DNA of 64,000 nucleotides from Wielerella bovis (GCF_022354465.1 NZ_CP092361.1:124001-188000), one strand, 5' to 3'; shown: positions 31,752 to 42,506, numbered from the stretch's first letter. The notes: generated by a model not told the origin, from the letters alone. Translations and numbers: made by a program.

Positions 31752-32192
31752 CTACACGATTTCCAGTACAAAATACTGTTTCAGTTTTGTGTACACATCA
31801 TCATTAACGTTGATGCAACCATTTGTCATGATACGGTCAGCAACATTTTTTGATGCAATACGCTCCAATCGGCGTTCAGAAGGTTTGCCCAGCCACACGC
31901 GATGCAGCGCGAACAAAAAATCACCTTCTTTCTTAAATCCAATCACATCGCCGTCATAATAGGGTTTATCCGTAGCGAAAATGCGCAAAGGGAAAGTACC
32001 TTTTGGTGTAGTTTTACCAATCAAAACAGGATGGCAATCTTTGGTATCCGCAAAACATAACTCTGCTTTTTGCGTATCCACAATCACTTTTTTGCTTTGC
32101 ATATAGGCTTGTACCACATCGTTTGCATAGGCATGGCTACTCAACATCATGAATGTACCGAGTAATGCCGCAGCTATATTGCGTTTTATCAT
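31752..32192 (-). CDS. L,D-transpeptidase (YkuD) family exported protein
   Basis: A 146-residue protein with a signal peptide (residues 1-23, ending SHAYA). The YkuD fold is seen in VIVDTQKAELCFAD, the PVLIGKTTPKGTFPL segment and the active-site region ADRIMTNGCINVNDDVY, in which Cys is the catalytic residue of the family motif; the usual HGC is NGC here. FALHRVWLG supplies a candidate His. YkuD enzymes cross-link peptidoglycan or attach proteins to it. The ATG overlaps the stop of the preceding lipoprotein gene by one base (TAATG), so the two form an operon. Confidence 0.75.
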   Translation of the reverse strand: MIKRNIAAALLGTFMMLSSHAYANDVVQAYMQSKKVIVDTQKAELCFADTKDCHPVLIGKTTPKGTFPLRIFATDKPYYDGDVIGFKKEGDFLFALHRVWLGKPSERRLERIASKNVADRIMTNGCINVNDDVYTKLKQYFVLEIV

Positions 32193-32686
32193 TACTGACG
32201 AACCTTCATTGGTGTATTCATAATCTCACGAATGATGATTTGTGGTTCTGCTTTTGGTGTAGCAGGTGGAGGTGGTGGGCAAGCCGCACCAACTGGGTCA
32301 ACCGCACGCCAATGGAAACTACGCGCAAATTTTTTGTTATCAAACAAAATTTTGTATTGGCAAGTCGTTACACCTTCTGTACCGACTCCAGGTGTATTGA
32401 AATGGAATAAATAATCCCACTCGCGTACACGGAAACCTTCATCAAAGTGTGGGCGACCAATCAAATCATACAACTGGTCTTTGCTCATCCCTGGACGAAT
32501 GCTGCGTAAGCTATCCAAATTTGGGAATGTACCACGGTCTTTGTTGAATGTGGTGCTAACAGGGTCTGGCCAACGCAAAGTTTCCGCAGTGCCTTCGCTG
32601 CTCACTTTTGTACCTGAAGTAGTACACGCACCCAACGTTGCAACTGCTGCCAGCATCAGGGCAACACTTTTCATTTGTTTCAACAT
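32192..32686 (-). CDS. BamE/SmpA-OmlA-like outer-membrane lipoprotein
   Basis: A 164-residue lipoprotein. The signal peptide ends in lipobox LGAC (Cys21). The mature part has the SmpA/OmlA-type core: LRSIRPGMSKDQLYDLIGRP and HFDEGFRVREWDYLFHF, followed by a strand with TCQYKILFDN and a Pro-rich tail (ACPPPPPATP). This layout matches lipoproteins that combine a BamE-like fold with a role at the outer membrane or peptidoglycan. It is first in a two-gene operon with the YkuD-family gene, which fits an envelope function. The classical BamE is shorter, so I give no symbol. Confidence 0.75.
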   Translation of the reverse strand: MLKQMKSVALMLAAVATLGACTTSGTKVSSEGTAETLRWPDPVSTTFNKDRGTFPNLDSLRSIRPGMSKDQLYDLIGRPHFDEGFRVREWDYLFHFNTPGVGTEGVTTCQYKILFDNKKFARSFHWRAVDPVGAACPPPPPATPKAEPQIIIREIMNTPMKVRQ

Positions 32687-32754
32687 ATTTTTTCCTTAAA
32701 GTATTCCTTTCAGGCTGCCTGCCCGAAGATAGGCAGCCTGAAAAAGGAAGTTAA

Positions 32755-35700
32755 TTACCACTGATAACCAGCACCAACGGTTGCACCAAAATGACCTTTG
32801 CTGTTACCGCTCGCAGTACCTTTGATAATCCAGTTACCGCCGTCAGTAATTGCAGAGAAGCCAACTGCGTAACCTTGTTTACCACGGTAGGTACTACCTG
32901 CCACAGCTACCATGCTCTTACCAGCTTCAAACACTTGTGGTAAGCCTGCGGTTGCCATTGCACTTGCTGTACCTGCATCGGCATCGTCTGCTACGTTATC
33001 AATCTTATTATTCAAGTTGTTAGCAAATTGTTTCAACTGACTTACATTTACAGCATCAGTGTCTTTTTTACCTGCCGCAACATTGTGAATGGTTACATTG
33101 TTGTGAACAGTTTTACCGTTTTGGTCAACAACGGTCTTGCCATTCGCATCTGTTTTCGGTGTACCGATGAATGTTACTTCATTGGTTGTGTTATGCATTA
33201 CATTACCAGCTTCATCCACATACGTCATTGGTGTATTGATAGTAATGTTATTACCATCGTGAACCACAGTCGTACCATTACCATTGCTGAAGTTAATGTT
33301 ACCGCCTGCCACACTAGTCGGATTTCCACCATTTGTAGAAATCGTCAATGAAGATTTAGCAGTAAACTCTTGCAATGAGTGGTACAACTGACTACCGTTA
33401 ATCGCATCAGTAGAGTTGCTGGAAATCACACCTGCTGCCACGCCTTGAATTTGACGAGTAGCATTGTCATTACCTACACTCACTACACCTACAACATTAT
33501 GCACACCTTTCGCTTTCTCTGAACTATTGTTCAAGTTTTGGTATGTGTATGCACTCGCAGCTGTATTCAGAGCTTCGTGTACACCTGTCGTACCATTCAG
33601 CGTAGAGCTGTTTTGTGCAAATTTGCCAGATTCATCACCCAAGAATACAGAGTTATCAGTTGTATTGGTAATGTTGCTACCCAATGCATAAGTGCTATTG
33701 GTACTTACATTGTTGTGATTACCAACGCTGTAAGAACTATTACCGGTTACATTAGATGGGTCACCAAATGCACCAGAGTTATTACCTGTAACCTTATTTT
33801 TATAACCAATACTGATTGATTGATTGCCAGTTACAGTTACATTCTGACCAATCGCAATGGCTTGTTCACCTGATATGGTATTTGCATAACCAATACCAAT
33901 TGCTTGCGTTGCTGTTGCGGTTACATTCACACCATGACCAAATGCAATGCTGCTTTCAGCTTCTGCCACAGTATCTTGTTTAGAGGTGTAGTTAGTGCTA
34001 TTAGGCAATCGACTGATACCAATCGCAGAACCAATCGCCAAGCTGTGATTACCTTTTGCTTGTGCACGTGCACCAATAGCAGTTGAGTAAGCACCTGCTG
34101 CACTAGAGTCCACTGTGTTATTAGCTTGAATGAGTGATTTACCCACATCATCATCGTTGGTATGGAAGAATTTAATACCTTCTTCATTCATACGACCAAT
34201 TGCTTCAATCACGTCATTGGTCAAGTACTCTGTTTGGTCTTTCACGTTGTAGGTCTTCATGGTGTGGTTATTAGATACTGCAACGCTTACATTTTTACCA
34301 TTATTCAATGTTACATTGGTAGTTGAAACGTTTTGTGTATTACCACCCACAACTTGGTAGATTTGATACAACTGACTACCATTAACCGCATCAGTAGAAT
34401 TTGCTGACACATTACCTGCTGCTACGTTGGTAATTTGTACAGGTCCACCTGTGCTGTTGTTCAATGTCAAAGCAGGGCTACCATTAGTACCGTTGGTTAC
34501 TGTCATATTAACAGTATTGCCAGTAGTCGTATTACCAATGCTTACGCTGTTATTAGCATGAACATTTGTAAAGGTAACGTTTTCTTTGGTTGCAACGGTT
34601 ACATTGTTACCATCTTGCGTTACTTCCATGTTCGAACCAGCATTAATGCTTACAGTTTTACCTGGGTTAATCAAGGTTTCATTGCTTGCATTGTTGTTAG
34701 TTGTCAAATTCCAGCCTGAATTATTAATGGCGTTAATAACGTCTGTGTTAGTTACCAAACCTGTGCCATTGTTCACCACAGTACCATTCGGATTAGCATC
34801 AATCTGACCTGACACTACTTCAAATGTTACGTCTGCTGCACCTGTTGTTGCATTAGGCGTTACTTTTGAAACCAAAGTGCTGCTGTTCACAAAGTTCACT
34901 TGTTCACCAGGTGTTACATTTGCAACTTCCGTACCTGTGCTATCGCCAACTTTCCAACCTTCATTTACATATTTATTCAGGTTAGTAATTGCATCACCTA
35001 TTGTTGTAGATGGGCTGCCATAAGTTGTGCCATTTGCATAAGTGGTATTCAGTGTAAAGCCATCAATACCGCCAGTTGTTGTATTGAATGTGCTATTGCC
35101 ACCAATAATGTTTGCAGTGGTATCACCCAACGCATACAGCTGACTGCCATTAATTGCATCAGTACTTGTGTTGCTGATTGTACCATTTGCAACATTAGTC
35201 AAACTCATTGGTGTAGTGGTGCTGTTGTCTCCATTATTCATGGAGGCAATCACATCACCGTTATTCACAGTTGTGCCATTTGCATAAACAAAGCCACCTT
35301 TACCATCTGAATATACTTTATTACCATCTTTGTCCGTGTACACAACTGGGCTGTTATCTGATACCAGTTTTGTACCATTCACATTGAAGGTTACATTGCT
35401 CACATTACCATCGCTGGAAATGTTCGCTGTTGTGTAAGTACCATCTACAAAGTTCACAGTATCGCCTGGCTGTACAGCATCTTTATTTACACCGTTTTCA
35501 GACAAGTTCCAAGAAGCATTGTTAATTGCGTCCACTACTGTGCTGGCGTTAACTAAACTGTCGCCGTTTACGTTATCGCCTAATTTCACTGTGCCATCTG
35601 TGGTGGTGGTGATGTCGCCTGTTTTGGCTGTAATTTCACCTGCATCGTTGATGGTTACTGTGTTGCCATCCACTTTGGCTGACACGTTGTAAACCGTTGT

Positions 35701-38700
35701 GCCGTTGTCGTTTTTAGTAGTGTTGTCTACTTCTACGCCGTTACCTGCTACTACGGTTACTTGGGTATCGCCATCTGCACCTTCGCCTGCTTTGGCATTC
35801 ACTGTGTAGGTAATGCTGCCATCGCTGTTGGTTACGCTGTTTACAACTACGTTGTCGCCTGCTTCTACTATTGATTTGCTGGCGTTCAGTTGATCTAAAT
35901 TAACTGCGTCTGTGCCGTTTGTACCGTTCGATACGTTGGTAATGGTGTTACCTGCGGCATCAATACCTGTGGTGCTGATGCTTGGACCTGTGTCGCCAAT
36001 GCGAATGGTGTCGGTTGCCGTTACGTTGGTTACGTTAATGGATTCGGTTAAACCGAAGGCAATTACGTCTCCTTCTTGGTTCACAACTAAGTTCTTACCT
36101 GCTTGGTAAGTGATGTTACTACCTGCTTTAACGGTGGTATTGCCGTCTTTCGCTACAACTTGGTCTTCTGTGTTTTGGCTGTTTACAGCAAAGGAGGCAT
36201 TGTTAATTGCGTCCACTACTGTGCTGGCGTTAACTAAACTGTCGCCGTTTACGTTATCGCCTAATTTCACTGTGCCATCTGTGGTGGTGGTGATGTCGCC
36301 TGTTTTGGCTGTAATTTCACCTGCATCGTTGATGGTTACTGTGTTGCCATCCACTTTGGCTGATACGTTGTAAACCGTTGTGCCGTTGTCGTTTTTAGTA
36401 GTGTTGTCTACTTCTACGCCGTTACCTGCTACTACGGTTACTTGGGTATCGCCATCTGCACCTTCGCCTGCTTTGGCATTCACTGTGTAGGTAATGCTGC
36501 CATCGCTGTTGGTTACGCTGTTTACAACTACGTTGTCGCCTGCTTCTACTATTGATTTGCTGGCGTTCAGTTGATCTAAATTAACTGCGTCTGTGCCGTT
36601 TGTACCGTTCGATACGTTGGTAATGGTGTTACCTGCGGCATCAATACCTGTGGTGCTGATGCTTGGACCTGTGTCGCCAATGCGAATGGTGTCGGTTGCC
36701 GTTACGTTGGTTACGTTAATGGATTCGGTTAAACCGAAGGCAATTACGTCTCCTTCTTGGTTCACAACTAAGTTCTTACCTGCTTGGTAAGTGATGTTAC
36801 TACCTGCTTTAACGGTGGTATTGCCGTCTTTCGCTACAACTTGGTCTTCTGTGTTTTGGCTGTTTACAGCAAAGGAGGCATTGTTAATTGCGTCCACTAC
36901 TGTGCTGGCGTTAACTAAACTGTCGCCGTTTACGTTATCGCCTAATTTCACTGTGCCATCTGTGGTGGTGGTGATGTCGCCTGTTTTGGCTGTAATTTCA
37001 CCTGCATCGTTGATGGTTACTGTGTTGTCATCCACTTTGGCTGATACGTTGTAAACCGTTGTGCCGTTGTCGTTTTTAGTAGTGTTGTCTACTTCTACGC
37101 CGTTACCTGCTACTACGGTTACTTGGGTATCGCCATCTGCACCTTCGCCTGCTTTGGCATTCACTGTGTAGGTAATGCTGCCATCGCTGTTGGTTACGCT
37201 GTTTACAACTACGTTGTCGCCTGCTTCTACTATTGATTTGCTGGCGTTCAGTTGATCTAAATTAACTGCGTCTGTGCCGTTTGTACCGTTCGATACGTTG
37301 GTAATGGTGTTACCTGCGGCATCAATACCTGTGGTGCTGATGCTTGGACCTGTGTCGCCAATGCGAATGGTGTCGGTTGCCGTTACGTTGGTTACGTTAA
37401 TGGATTCGGTTAAACCGAAGGCAATTACGTCTCCTTCTTGGTTCACAACTAAGTTCTTACCTGCTTGGTAAGTGATGTTACTACCTGCTTTAACGGTGGT
37501 ATTGCCGTCTTTCGCTACAACTTGGTCTTCTGTGTTTTGGCTGTTTACAGCAAAGGAGGCATTGTTAATTGCGTCCACTACTGTGCTGGCGTTAACTAAA
37601 CTGTCGCCGTTTACGTTATCGCCTAATTTCACTGTGCCATCTGTGGTGGTGGTGATGTCGCCTGTTTTGGCTGTAATTTCACCTGCATCGTTGATGGTTA
37701 CTGTGTTGTCATCCACTTTGGCTGATACGTTGTAAACCGTTGTGCCGTTGTCGTTTTTAGTAGTGTTGTCTACTTCTACGCCGTTACCTGCTACTACGGT
37801 TACTTGGGTATTATCGTTTTTTGCATCTACTGTGTAAGTAACACTACCATTAGCGTGAGTGGTGCTGGTAATAGTCGTGTTTTCGCCTGCCGCTGTTACT
37901 GTTGGCATTGCATCTTTTAAGCCATTAGCAACCAAATACAATTGCGAACCATTGATGGCTTCGGTAGAGGTTGCAGAAATATTACCTGCTGCTACATTAA
38001 TGATTTTGCGCTCATCGCCTACTGCGCCAACGCTAACAAAACGACCTTTATCTTTTACCGTACCTGCAAAATCGCCATAAGTAATACCATTTACAGTCGC
38101 ATTTGTTACGTTCGCAATTTCATGAGAACCTGCTGTGCTGGCGTTTTGACCCAAAATTACTGAGCCACCTAATTCTTTATTTGCATCAACCGTGATATTG
38201 TTACCCAATACCATCACATCATCGGCATTAACTGTGTTATTGAAACCGATAACCATTGAATAGTTAGCACCTGCTGCTGCATTTTCAATAGCAGTAATAT
38301 CCTTACTACCATCTACTATACCTGAGCCACGAGGTGCATCACCACCAAGTTTATTTTGCCCACCAATAGCAATGGCATTATTAGTATTATTAGCAATAAC
38401 ATGGTTATTACCAAGCGAGTAAGAATCGTTACCAGCGATAAACGATGGATCACCAAATGCACCTGCTCTATCACCTGACACCTTATTACCTGTACCAATA
38501 GCAATAGACTGGTTACCAGAAACCGTAGCATTAGAACCAAACGCAATCGCATCAACGGCACTAGCATTAGCATAGTAACCAATAGCAGTTGCGCGTTCTA
38601 CACTTTCATCTTGTACATCCAATACATAAGTACTTGCATTAGTTGGATTACCTTGAGCATCAAGATTAGTAATAGAACCTTCCTGTGTCAATTTACCTGC

Positions 38701-40335
38701 ACGAGCATGCGAACCAAATGCAATAGAGTTATTACCAGCGGCAATTACGCGACCATCATAATCATAATGCTCATCTTGAGTAGACATACCAATTGCAATA
38801 GAACGAGTACCCAAAGAAGTAGCAGAATGTCCCATTGCCAATGCACCTTGTCCCACCGCGGCCGATGATGCACCATAAGCTTGAGCAGAAGCATTTGCAG
38901 CAGTTGCTTGACGACCGACAGCAATAGCATTTACACCAGAAGTTGAAGCTGATGCCCCAATAACCACACCACCACCTGCAGACAAGGCATTTGCACCAAT
39001 AGCGATACCCAATGCACGCGCAGCACCACCAGCATTATTGGTTCTGGTTACAGTTGCATCAGAACCAATTGCTACACCACTGTTATCTGCTTTGGCATTG
39101 TAACCAACCGCAACAGCAGAAGACATAACAACCTGATACCCGTTGTTACTGATTGCCGTATCACCAGTATAACCTTCACGGGGTGCAACACCACCCACAA
39201 CGCGCGTATTGGTTACGACATTATAAGGATTGCGGTATTGCGCATGCACAGAACCATTTTGAGCCCAATCGGAAGTAGCAGTTTCTGCTTTCGCACCAAT
39301 TGCAACAGCATTATGGAAATTATTAGAAGTAGCACCTTGACCAATAATTACAGAATTAATAGTAGAAGCATTAGCTGCTGTACCAATAGCAATAGAATCC
39401 TGTCCATTAGCAATCGATTGAGCACCAATTGAATTGGAATGTAAACCTACTGCATTAGCAGCAGGACCTACTGCAATTGAACCTTCACCTTGAGAGTTCG
39501 CTGCAATACCAATTGCAGTAGAAGCTAAACCTATCGCCTTAGTTTTTGTACCAAATGCAGTAGATAAATGACCTAGTGACTCTGCTTGCACACCTACTGC
39601 AACAGATGCAGTACCTGATGCTGTTGTACCCACATATTGTCTATTTGTATCTACCAAATCTTGACCAGAAATTTCTTTATATCGCTCATTCACCTTACCT
39701 CCATTAACCCCTCCAGATGAATAAGTGCTGTCAAAATTCTTTTTAGATGCTTCATCTAAATCATCACCACCAATAGCAATAGAAGAATCCCCTGATACTA
39801 TTGTATTCGCACCCAAGGCAACCGATTGATTACCTGTCCCCTGTGCCAACATACCAATCGCGATCGTTTGATTACCAGAAACATTTGTATTAGCACCTAA
39901 AGCAATAGCTTCATTGTTTGTAACAGTTGCATTAGAACCTATCGCGACTGTATTTTCTCCTGCTAGTGCACGACTATTATTACCAATAGCGATACCAAAT
40001 TTACCACTTACTTCTGCATCTTTACCAACCGCTACCGAAGTTTGACTTCTAGCAGAAGCATTAGAACCTATTGCAATAGCATTCTCACCAGTTGCAGTAG
40101 CACCTTGTGTTGAACCTAATAAGTAGGTACGTCCACCTGTTGTATAACTGCCTGTTGTGCTATCAATAGCTATCGCTGCCTGCACTGTTAATGGCACCAA
40201 CTGCAAAGCAACCATGATCGCTGCTGCAATGACTTTTTTAGATTTTGAAGATTTACCTTTGGCAGTTGCAATCTCAGCAACCGCCGTATATGTATTGGTC
40301 GTTTCATTGTAAACGACTCGATAGGTATGATTCAT
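32755..40335 (-). CDS. Trimeric autotransporter adhesin (YadA/NhhA type)
   Basis: A 2,526-residue type Vc adhesin. An extended signal peptide (MNHTYRVVYNETTNTYTAVA; Ala-rich core VIAAAIMVALQLVPLTVQA) precedes a long YadA-like head region (residues about 60-800) full of SxAxGxxAxAxG-type repeats (AIAIGSNA, SVAVGKDA, AIAFGSHA). HIN-type neck segments (GSQLY, AVNLDQL) alternate with Ile/Val-Asn-Thr-rich stalk. Residues about 843-1607 contain a 227-residue unit repeated 3.4 times (separate entry). More YadA-like head repeats recur near residues 2050-2280. The C-terminal anchor (about 2450-2526; ends VGAGYQW) forms the 12-strand pore as a trimer. Kingella Knh and meningococcal NhhA are the likely relatives. 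The RBS is weak (GGAATACGCAA). Confidence 0.95.
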   Translation of the reverse strand: MNHTYRVVYNETTNTYTAVAEIATAKGKSSKSKKVIAAAIMVALQLVPLTVQAAIAIDSTTGSYTTGGRTYLLGSTQGATATGENAIAIGSNASARSQTSVAVGKDAEVSGKFGIAIGNNSRALAGENTVAIGSNATVTNNEAIALGANTNVSGNQTIAIGMLAQGTGNQSVALGANTIVSGDSSIAIGGDDLDEASKKNFDSTYSSGGVNGGKVNERYKEISGQDLVDTNRQYVGTTASGTASVAVGVQAESLGHLSTAFGTKTKAIGLASTAIGIAANSQGEGSIAVGPAANAVGLHSNSIGAQSIANGQDSIAIGTAANASTINSVIIGQGATSNNFHNAVAIGAKAETATSDWAQNGSVHAQYRNPYNVVTNTRVVGGVAPREGYTGDTAISNNGYQVVMSSAVAVGYNAKADNSGVAIGSDATVTRTNNAGGAARALGIAIGANALSAGGGVVIGASASTSGVNAIAVGRQATAANASAQAYGASSAAVGQGALAMGHSATSLGTRSIAIGMSTQDEHYDYDGRVIAAGNNSIAFGSHARAGKLTQEGSITNLDAQGNPTNASTYVLDVQDESVERATAIGYYANASAVDAIAFGSNATVSGNQSIAIGTGNKVSGDRAGAFGDPSFIAGNDSYSLGNNHVIANNTNNAIAIGGQNKLGGDAPRGSGIVDGSKDITAIENAAAGANYSMVIGFNNTVNADDVMVLGNNITVDANKELGGSVILGQNASTAGSHEIANVTNATVNGITYGDFAGTVKDKGRFVSVGAVGDERKIINVAAGNISATSTEAINGSQLYLVANGLKDAMPTVTAAGENTTITSTTHANGSVTYTVDAKNDNTQVTVVAGNGVEVDNTTKNDNGTTVYNVSAKVDDNTVTINDAGEITAKTGDITTTTDGTVKLGDNVNGDSLVNASTVVDAINNASFAVNSQNTEDQVVAKDGNTTVKAGSNITYQAGKNLVVNQEGDVIAFGLTESINVTNVTATDTIRIGDTGPSISTTGIDAAGNTITNVSNGTNGTDAVNLDQLNASKSIVEAGDNVVVNSVTNSDGSITYTVNAKAGEGADGDTQVTVVAGNGVEVDNTTKNDNGTTVYNVSAKVDDNTVTINDAGEITAKTGDITTTTDGTVKLGDNVNGDSLVNASTVVDAINNASFAVNSQNTEDQVVAKDGNTTVKAGSNITYQAGKNLVVNQEGDVIAFGLTESINVTNVTATDTIRIGDTGPSISTTGIDAAGNTITNVSNGTNGTDAVNLDQLNASKSIVEAGDNVVVNSVTNSDGSITYTVNAKAGEGADGDTQVTVVAGNGVEVDNTTKNDNGTTVYNVSAKVDGNTVTINDAGEITAKTGDITTTTDGTVKLGDNVNGDSLVNASTVVDAINNASFAVNSQNTEDQVVAKDGNTTVKAGSNITYQAGKNLVVNQEGDVIAFGLTESINVTNVTATDTIRIGDTGPSISTTGIDAAGNTITNVSNGTNGTDAVNLDQLNASKSIVEAGDNVVVNSVTNSDGSITYTVNAKAGEGADGDTQVTVVAGNGVEVDNTTKNDNGTTVYNVSAKVDGNTVTINDAGEITAKTGDITTTTDGTVKLGDNVNGDSLVNASTVVDAINNASWNLSENGVNKDAVQPGDTVNFVDGTYTTANISSDGNVSNVTFNVNGTKLVSDNSPVVYTDKDGNKVYSDGKGGFVYANGTTVNNGDVIASMNNGDNSTTTPMSLTNVANGTISNTSTDAINGSQLYALGDTTANIIGGNSTFNTTTGGIDGFTLNTTYANGTTYGSPSTTIGDAITNLNKYVNEGWKVGDSTGTEVANVTPGEQVNFVNSSTLVSKVTPNATTGAADVTFEVVSGQIDANPNGTVVNNGTGLVTNTDVINAINNSGWNLTTNNNASNETLINPGKTVSINAGSNMEVTQDGNNVTVATKENVTFTNVHANNSVSIGNTTTGNTVNMTVTNGTNGSPALTLNNSTGGPVQITNVAAGNVSANSTDAVNGSQLYQIYQVVGGNTQNVSTTNVTLNNGKNVSVAVSNNHTMKTYNVKDQTEYLTNDVIEAIGRMNEEGIKFFHTNDDDVGKSLIQANNTVDSSAAGAYSTAIGARAQAKGNHSLAIGSAIGISRLPNSTNYTSKQDTVAEAESSIAFGHGVNVTATATQAIGIGYANTISGEQAIAIGQNVTVTGNQSISIGYKNKVTGNNSGAFGDPSNVTGNSSYSVGNHNNVSTNSTYALGSNITNTTDNSVFLGDESGKFAQNSSTLNGTTGVHEALNTAASAYTYQNLNNSSEKAKGVHNVVGVVSVGNDNATRQIQGVAAGVISSNSTDAINGSQLYHSLQEFTAKSSLTISTNGGNPTSVAGGNINFSNGNGTTVVHDGNNITINTPMTYVDEAGNVMHNTTNEVTFIGTPKTDANGKTVVDQNGKTVHNNVTIHNVAAGKKDTDAVNVSQLKQFANNLNNKIDNVADDADAGTASAMATAGLPQVFEAGKSMVAVAGSTYRGKQGYAVGFSAITDGGNWIIKGTASGNSKGHFGATVGAGYQW
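35515..37808 (-). repeat. 681-bp tandem repeat array in the adhesin (3.4 copies)
   Basis: The sequence starting gcattgttaattgcgtccac recurs at about 35515, 36196, 36877 and 37558, always 681 bp (227 codons) apart; the last copy stops at about 37808. Copies are almost identical. Visible differences are ttgccatcc in the two copies nearest the 3' end against ttgtcatcc in the other two, and one silent gaca/gata. Unequal crossing over would change adhesin length in whole 227-residue steps. Confidence 0.95.
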
Positions 40336-41123
40336 TTGCGTATTCCTAAATTAATTTTATGTGAATCAATTGCATGACAATTTTTGTAACTTTTTAACTG
40401 CCATACTCACTTATTTCAATTAATCCAATTTTCTGGATTACCTCTATTTCTCTTTTAATTTGATTTTAGAACTTGTATTCACGATATTGTTTTTTGTTTT
40501 ATTGCTTTTTGTGTGCTTACTTCATTGGTTCTTCATGCTAATCATATTGTCATTAGTATAAAAAACTGCTTGGTATTCACATAATTAGGCAATAAAATCA
40601 AATTATCCATATGATGAATATTGATTCTTAATTTTTATTACTTATATCGGTTAAACACTTGTTGTGTGATTGCGATATAGCTTACCAAATCCAAATGATT
40701 TGTAGCAACTTTTATGCCACCAATCGTGAAAATAAATGCTTGTATGCTTTTTTTGACTAAAAAATGATACAGAATTTTTTATTAAATATAGATAATTTAT
40801 TGATTTATCTTGTTTGATTTAATTCAAAAATTAAAGTTGAGTATTTAGGTGTATCTAATGATATTTTGAAACTTTTGTATAGTGAATTCAATTTAAACCA
40901 GTACAACGTTGCCAGCTCCCTTATGTACTAGGTGTACATGGCGGTCGCTGTCGCCTTGCCCTGATTTAAATTGAATCCACATACATATTACCTAATCACA
41001 CACTAATGCGTTGATTTTTTTCATGTTTTTTCTATAAAATTCATCTATCAATCTTACGAATACAGGTTCTTAAAACTTTCCATAATTTTGCAAAGTTTTC
41101 AGGCTGCCTTTTTTATGGATAAT
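40336..41123. other. AT-rich intergenic region upstream of the adhesin, with one MITE
   Basis: This 788-bp gap holds the adhesin promoter area (AT-rich, no obvious consensus), a Correia-like element at 40880-40983 and one DUS just past mnmE. No reading frame looks like a gene and no homopolymer tract long enough for phase variation is visible. Confidence 0.6.
40880..40983. repeat. Correia-like MITE (TAGTGGATT end type)
   Basis: Ends TAGTGAATTCAATTTAAA and TTTAAATTGAATCCAC (last bases changed to ATA) enclose the shared core, about 545 bp upstream of the adhesin start. Confidence 0.85.
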
Positions 41124-42506
41124 TTATTTCCCAATACAAAAACGGGAGAAAATCACACCCAGCAAATCATCAGCCGTAAATTCGCCCGTGATTTGGCTGC
41201 ACGCCACTTGCGCCAAACGCAAATGTTCCGCCAACAATTCCAATTGATGATTGCCACACATCGCCGCATTGTCCAATTCCGTTTGCGCAGCTTGTAAGGC
41301 GTGAATATGGCGCGTGCGTGCCAGAAACAAACCTTCGCTTTCGCCTTGCCAACCAATTTGTTGCAGCAACGCAGTTTTCAGCAAATCCAAACCAGCCCCT
41401 GTTTTGGCGGACAATTTGATTAAAGTGTCCGCACCGCTTTTCAGGCTGCCTGAAAGATTATCCAAACGTTGCGCGGTTTCATTTTTTAAATCAATTTTGT
41501 TTTGGATTTCAATGCGTTTTAAATTTTCAGGCAGCCTGAATAAAATATCGCGCGTGGTATCGTTCAAGCCTTCGTCTGGGTCAATCAGCACAAGGGCAAC
41601 ATCGGCGTTTTGCACGGCTTTTTCGCTGCGTTCAATGCCGATTTTTTCCACAATATCATCGGTTTGGCGCAATCCTGCGGTGTCGGTAATGTGAATGGGC
41701 ACGCCGTCTAGCGTGATGTGTTCGCGCACCGTATCGCGCGTTGTGCCTGCGATGTCGGTTACAATCGCCACGTCATCGCCCGCCAAAGCATTGAGCAGAC
41801 TGGATTTGCCCACATTTGGCGCGCCCACCAAAACGACATTCATGCCTTCGCGCAAAATCGCGCCCTGTTGGGCATTGGCTAAAATGTGCGCCAATTGGGT
41901 TTGCAGGCTGCCCAGTTTGCCTTTGGCGTCGGCGGCTTGCAGAAAATCAATTTCTTCTTCGGGAAAATCCAGCGTGGCTTCCACCAGCATACGCAGGGTG
42001 ATTAAATCGTCCACAAGCTGATGAATTTGTTGTGAAAAAACGCCTTTGAGTGAACGCAAAGCCATACGCGCAGCAGATTGGCTGGACGCGTCAATCAAAT
42101 CCGCCACGCTTTCGGCTTGCGCCAAGTCCATCTTATTATTGAGAAAAGCGCGTTTGGTGAATTCGCCTGCTTCGGCAATGCGCGCGCCCAATTCCAAACA
42201 GCGTTGCAACAGCATTTGCAGGACGATTTGTCCGCCATGTCCTTGTAATTCAATCACATCTTCGCCTGTGAAACTGGCTGGCGCGGCAAAATACAGCAGC
42301 AAGCCGTTGTCAATCGCGCTGCCGTCTGCGGCGAGAAAATCGGTGTAGAGTGCGGTGCGCGGTTTGGGCGTTTTGCCGCCCGAAATGGCTTGGGCGAAAG
42401 GCAGTAAGTCCTTGCCTGATATGCGAATAACGCCTACGCCGCCGCGCCCGTTGGCGGTGGCGATGGCGGCAATGGTGGGGGATTTTGCGGTGTTTGTGGA
42501 TAACAT
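41124..42506 (-). CDS. mnmE: tRNA uridine-5-carboxymethylaminomethyl modification GTPase MnmE
   Basis: A 460-residue GTPase that with MnmG makes cmnm5U34 in tRNAs. The N-terminal tetrahydrofolate-binding domain starts TIAAIATANGRGGVGVIRISG. The inserted Ras-like G domain has GAPNVGKSSLLNAL near residue 228, the DTAG motif in HITDTAGLRQTDD and NKIDL. The C-terminal helical domain ends in the essential FCIGK motif. Length is typical. DUS copies are translated in frame in the G domain (RLPENLK, SGSLKSG). It stands alone and ends in a DUS. Confidence 0.98.
   Translation of the reverse strand: MLSTNTAKSPTIAAIATANGRGGVGVIRISGKDLLPFAQAISGGKTPKPRTALYTDFLAADGSAIDNGLLLYFAAPASFTGEDVIELQGHGGQIVLQMLLQRCLELGARIAEAGEFTKRAFLNNKMDLAQAESVADLIDASSQSAARMALRSLKGVFSQQIHQLVDDLITLRMLVEATLDFPEEEIDFLQAADAKGKLGSLQTQLAHILANAQQGAILREGMNVVLVGAPNVGKSSLLNALAGDDVAIVTDIAGTTRDTVREHITLDGVPIHITDTAGLRQTDDIVEKIGIERSEKAVQNADVALVLIDPDEGLNDTTRDILFRLPENLKRIEIQNKIDLKNETAQRLDNLSGSLKSGADTLIKLSAKTGAGLDLLKTALLQQIGWQGESEGLFLARTRHIHALQAAQTELDNAAMCGNHQLELLAEHLRLAQVACSQITGEFTADDLLGVIFSRFCIGK

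Noticed and set aside
35515-37808. Regular repeats considered as a CRISPR array
   Set aside because: Units are 681 bp, coding and contiguous, without short repeats and spacers.
33028-39432. Many short plus-strand frames across the adhesin, some repeated every 681 bp
   Set aside because: Antisense shadows of the repeat-rich adhesin.
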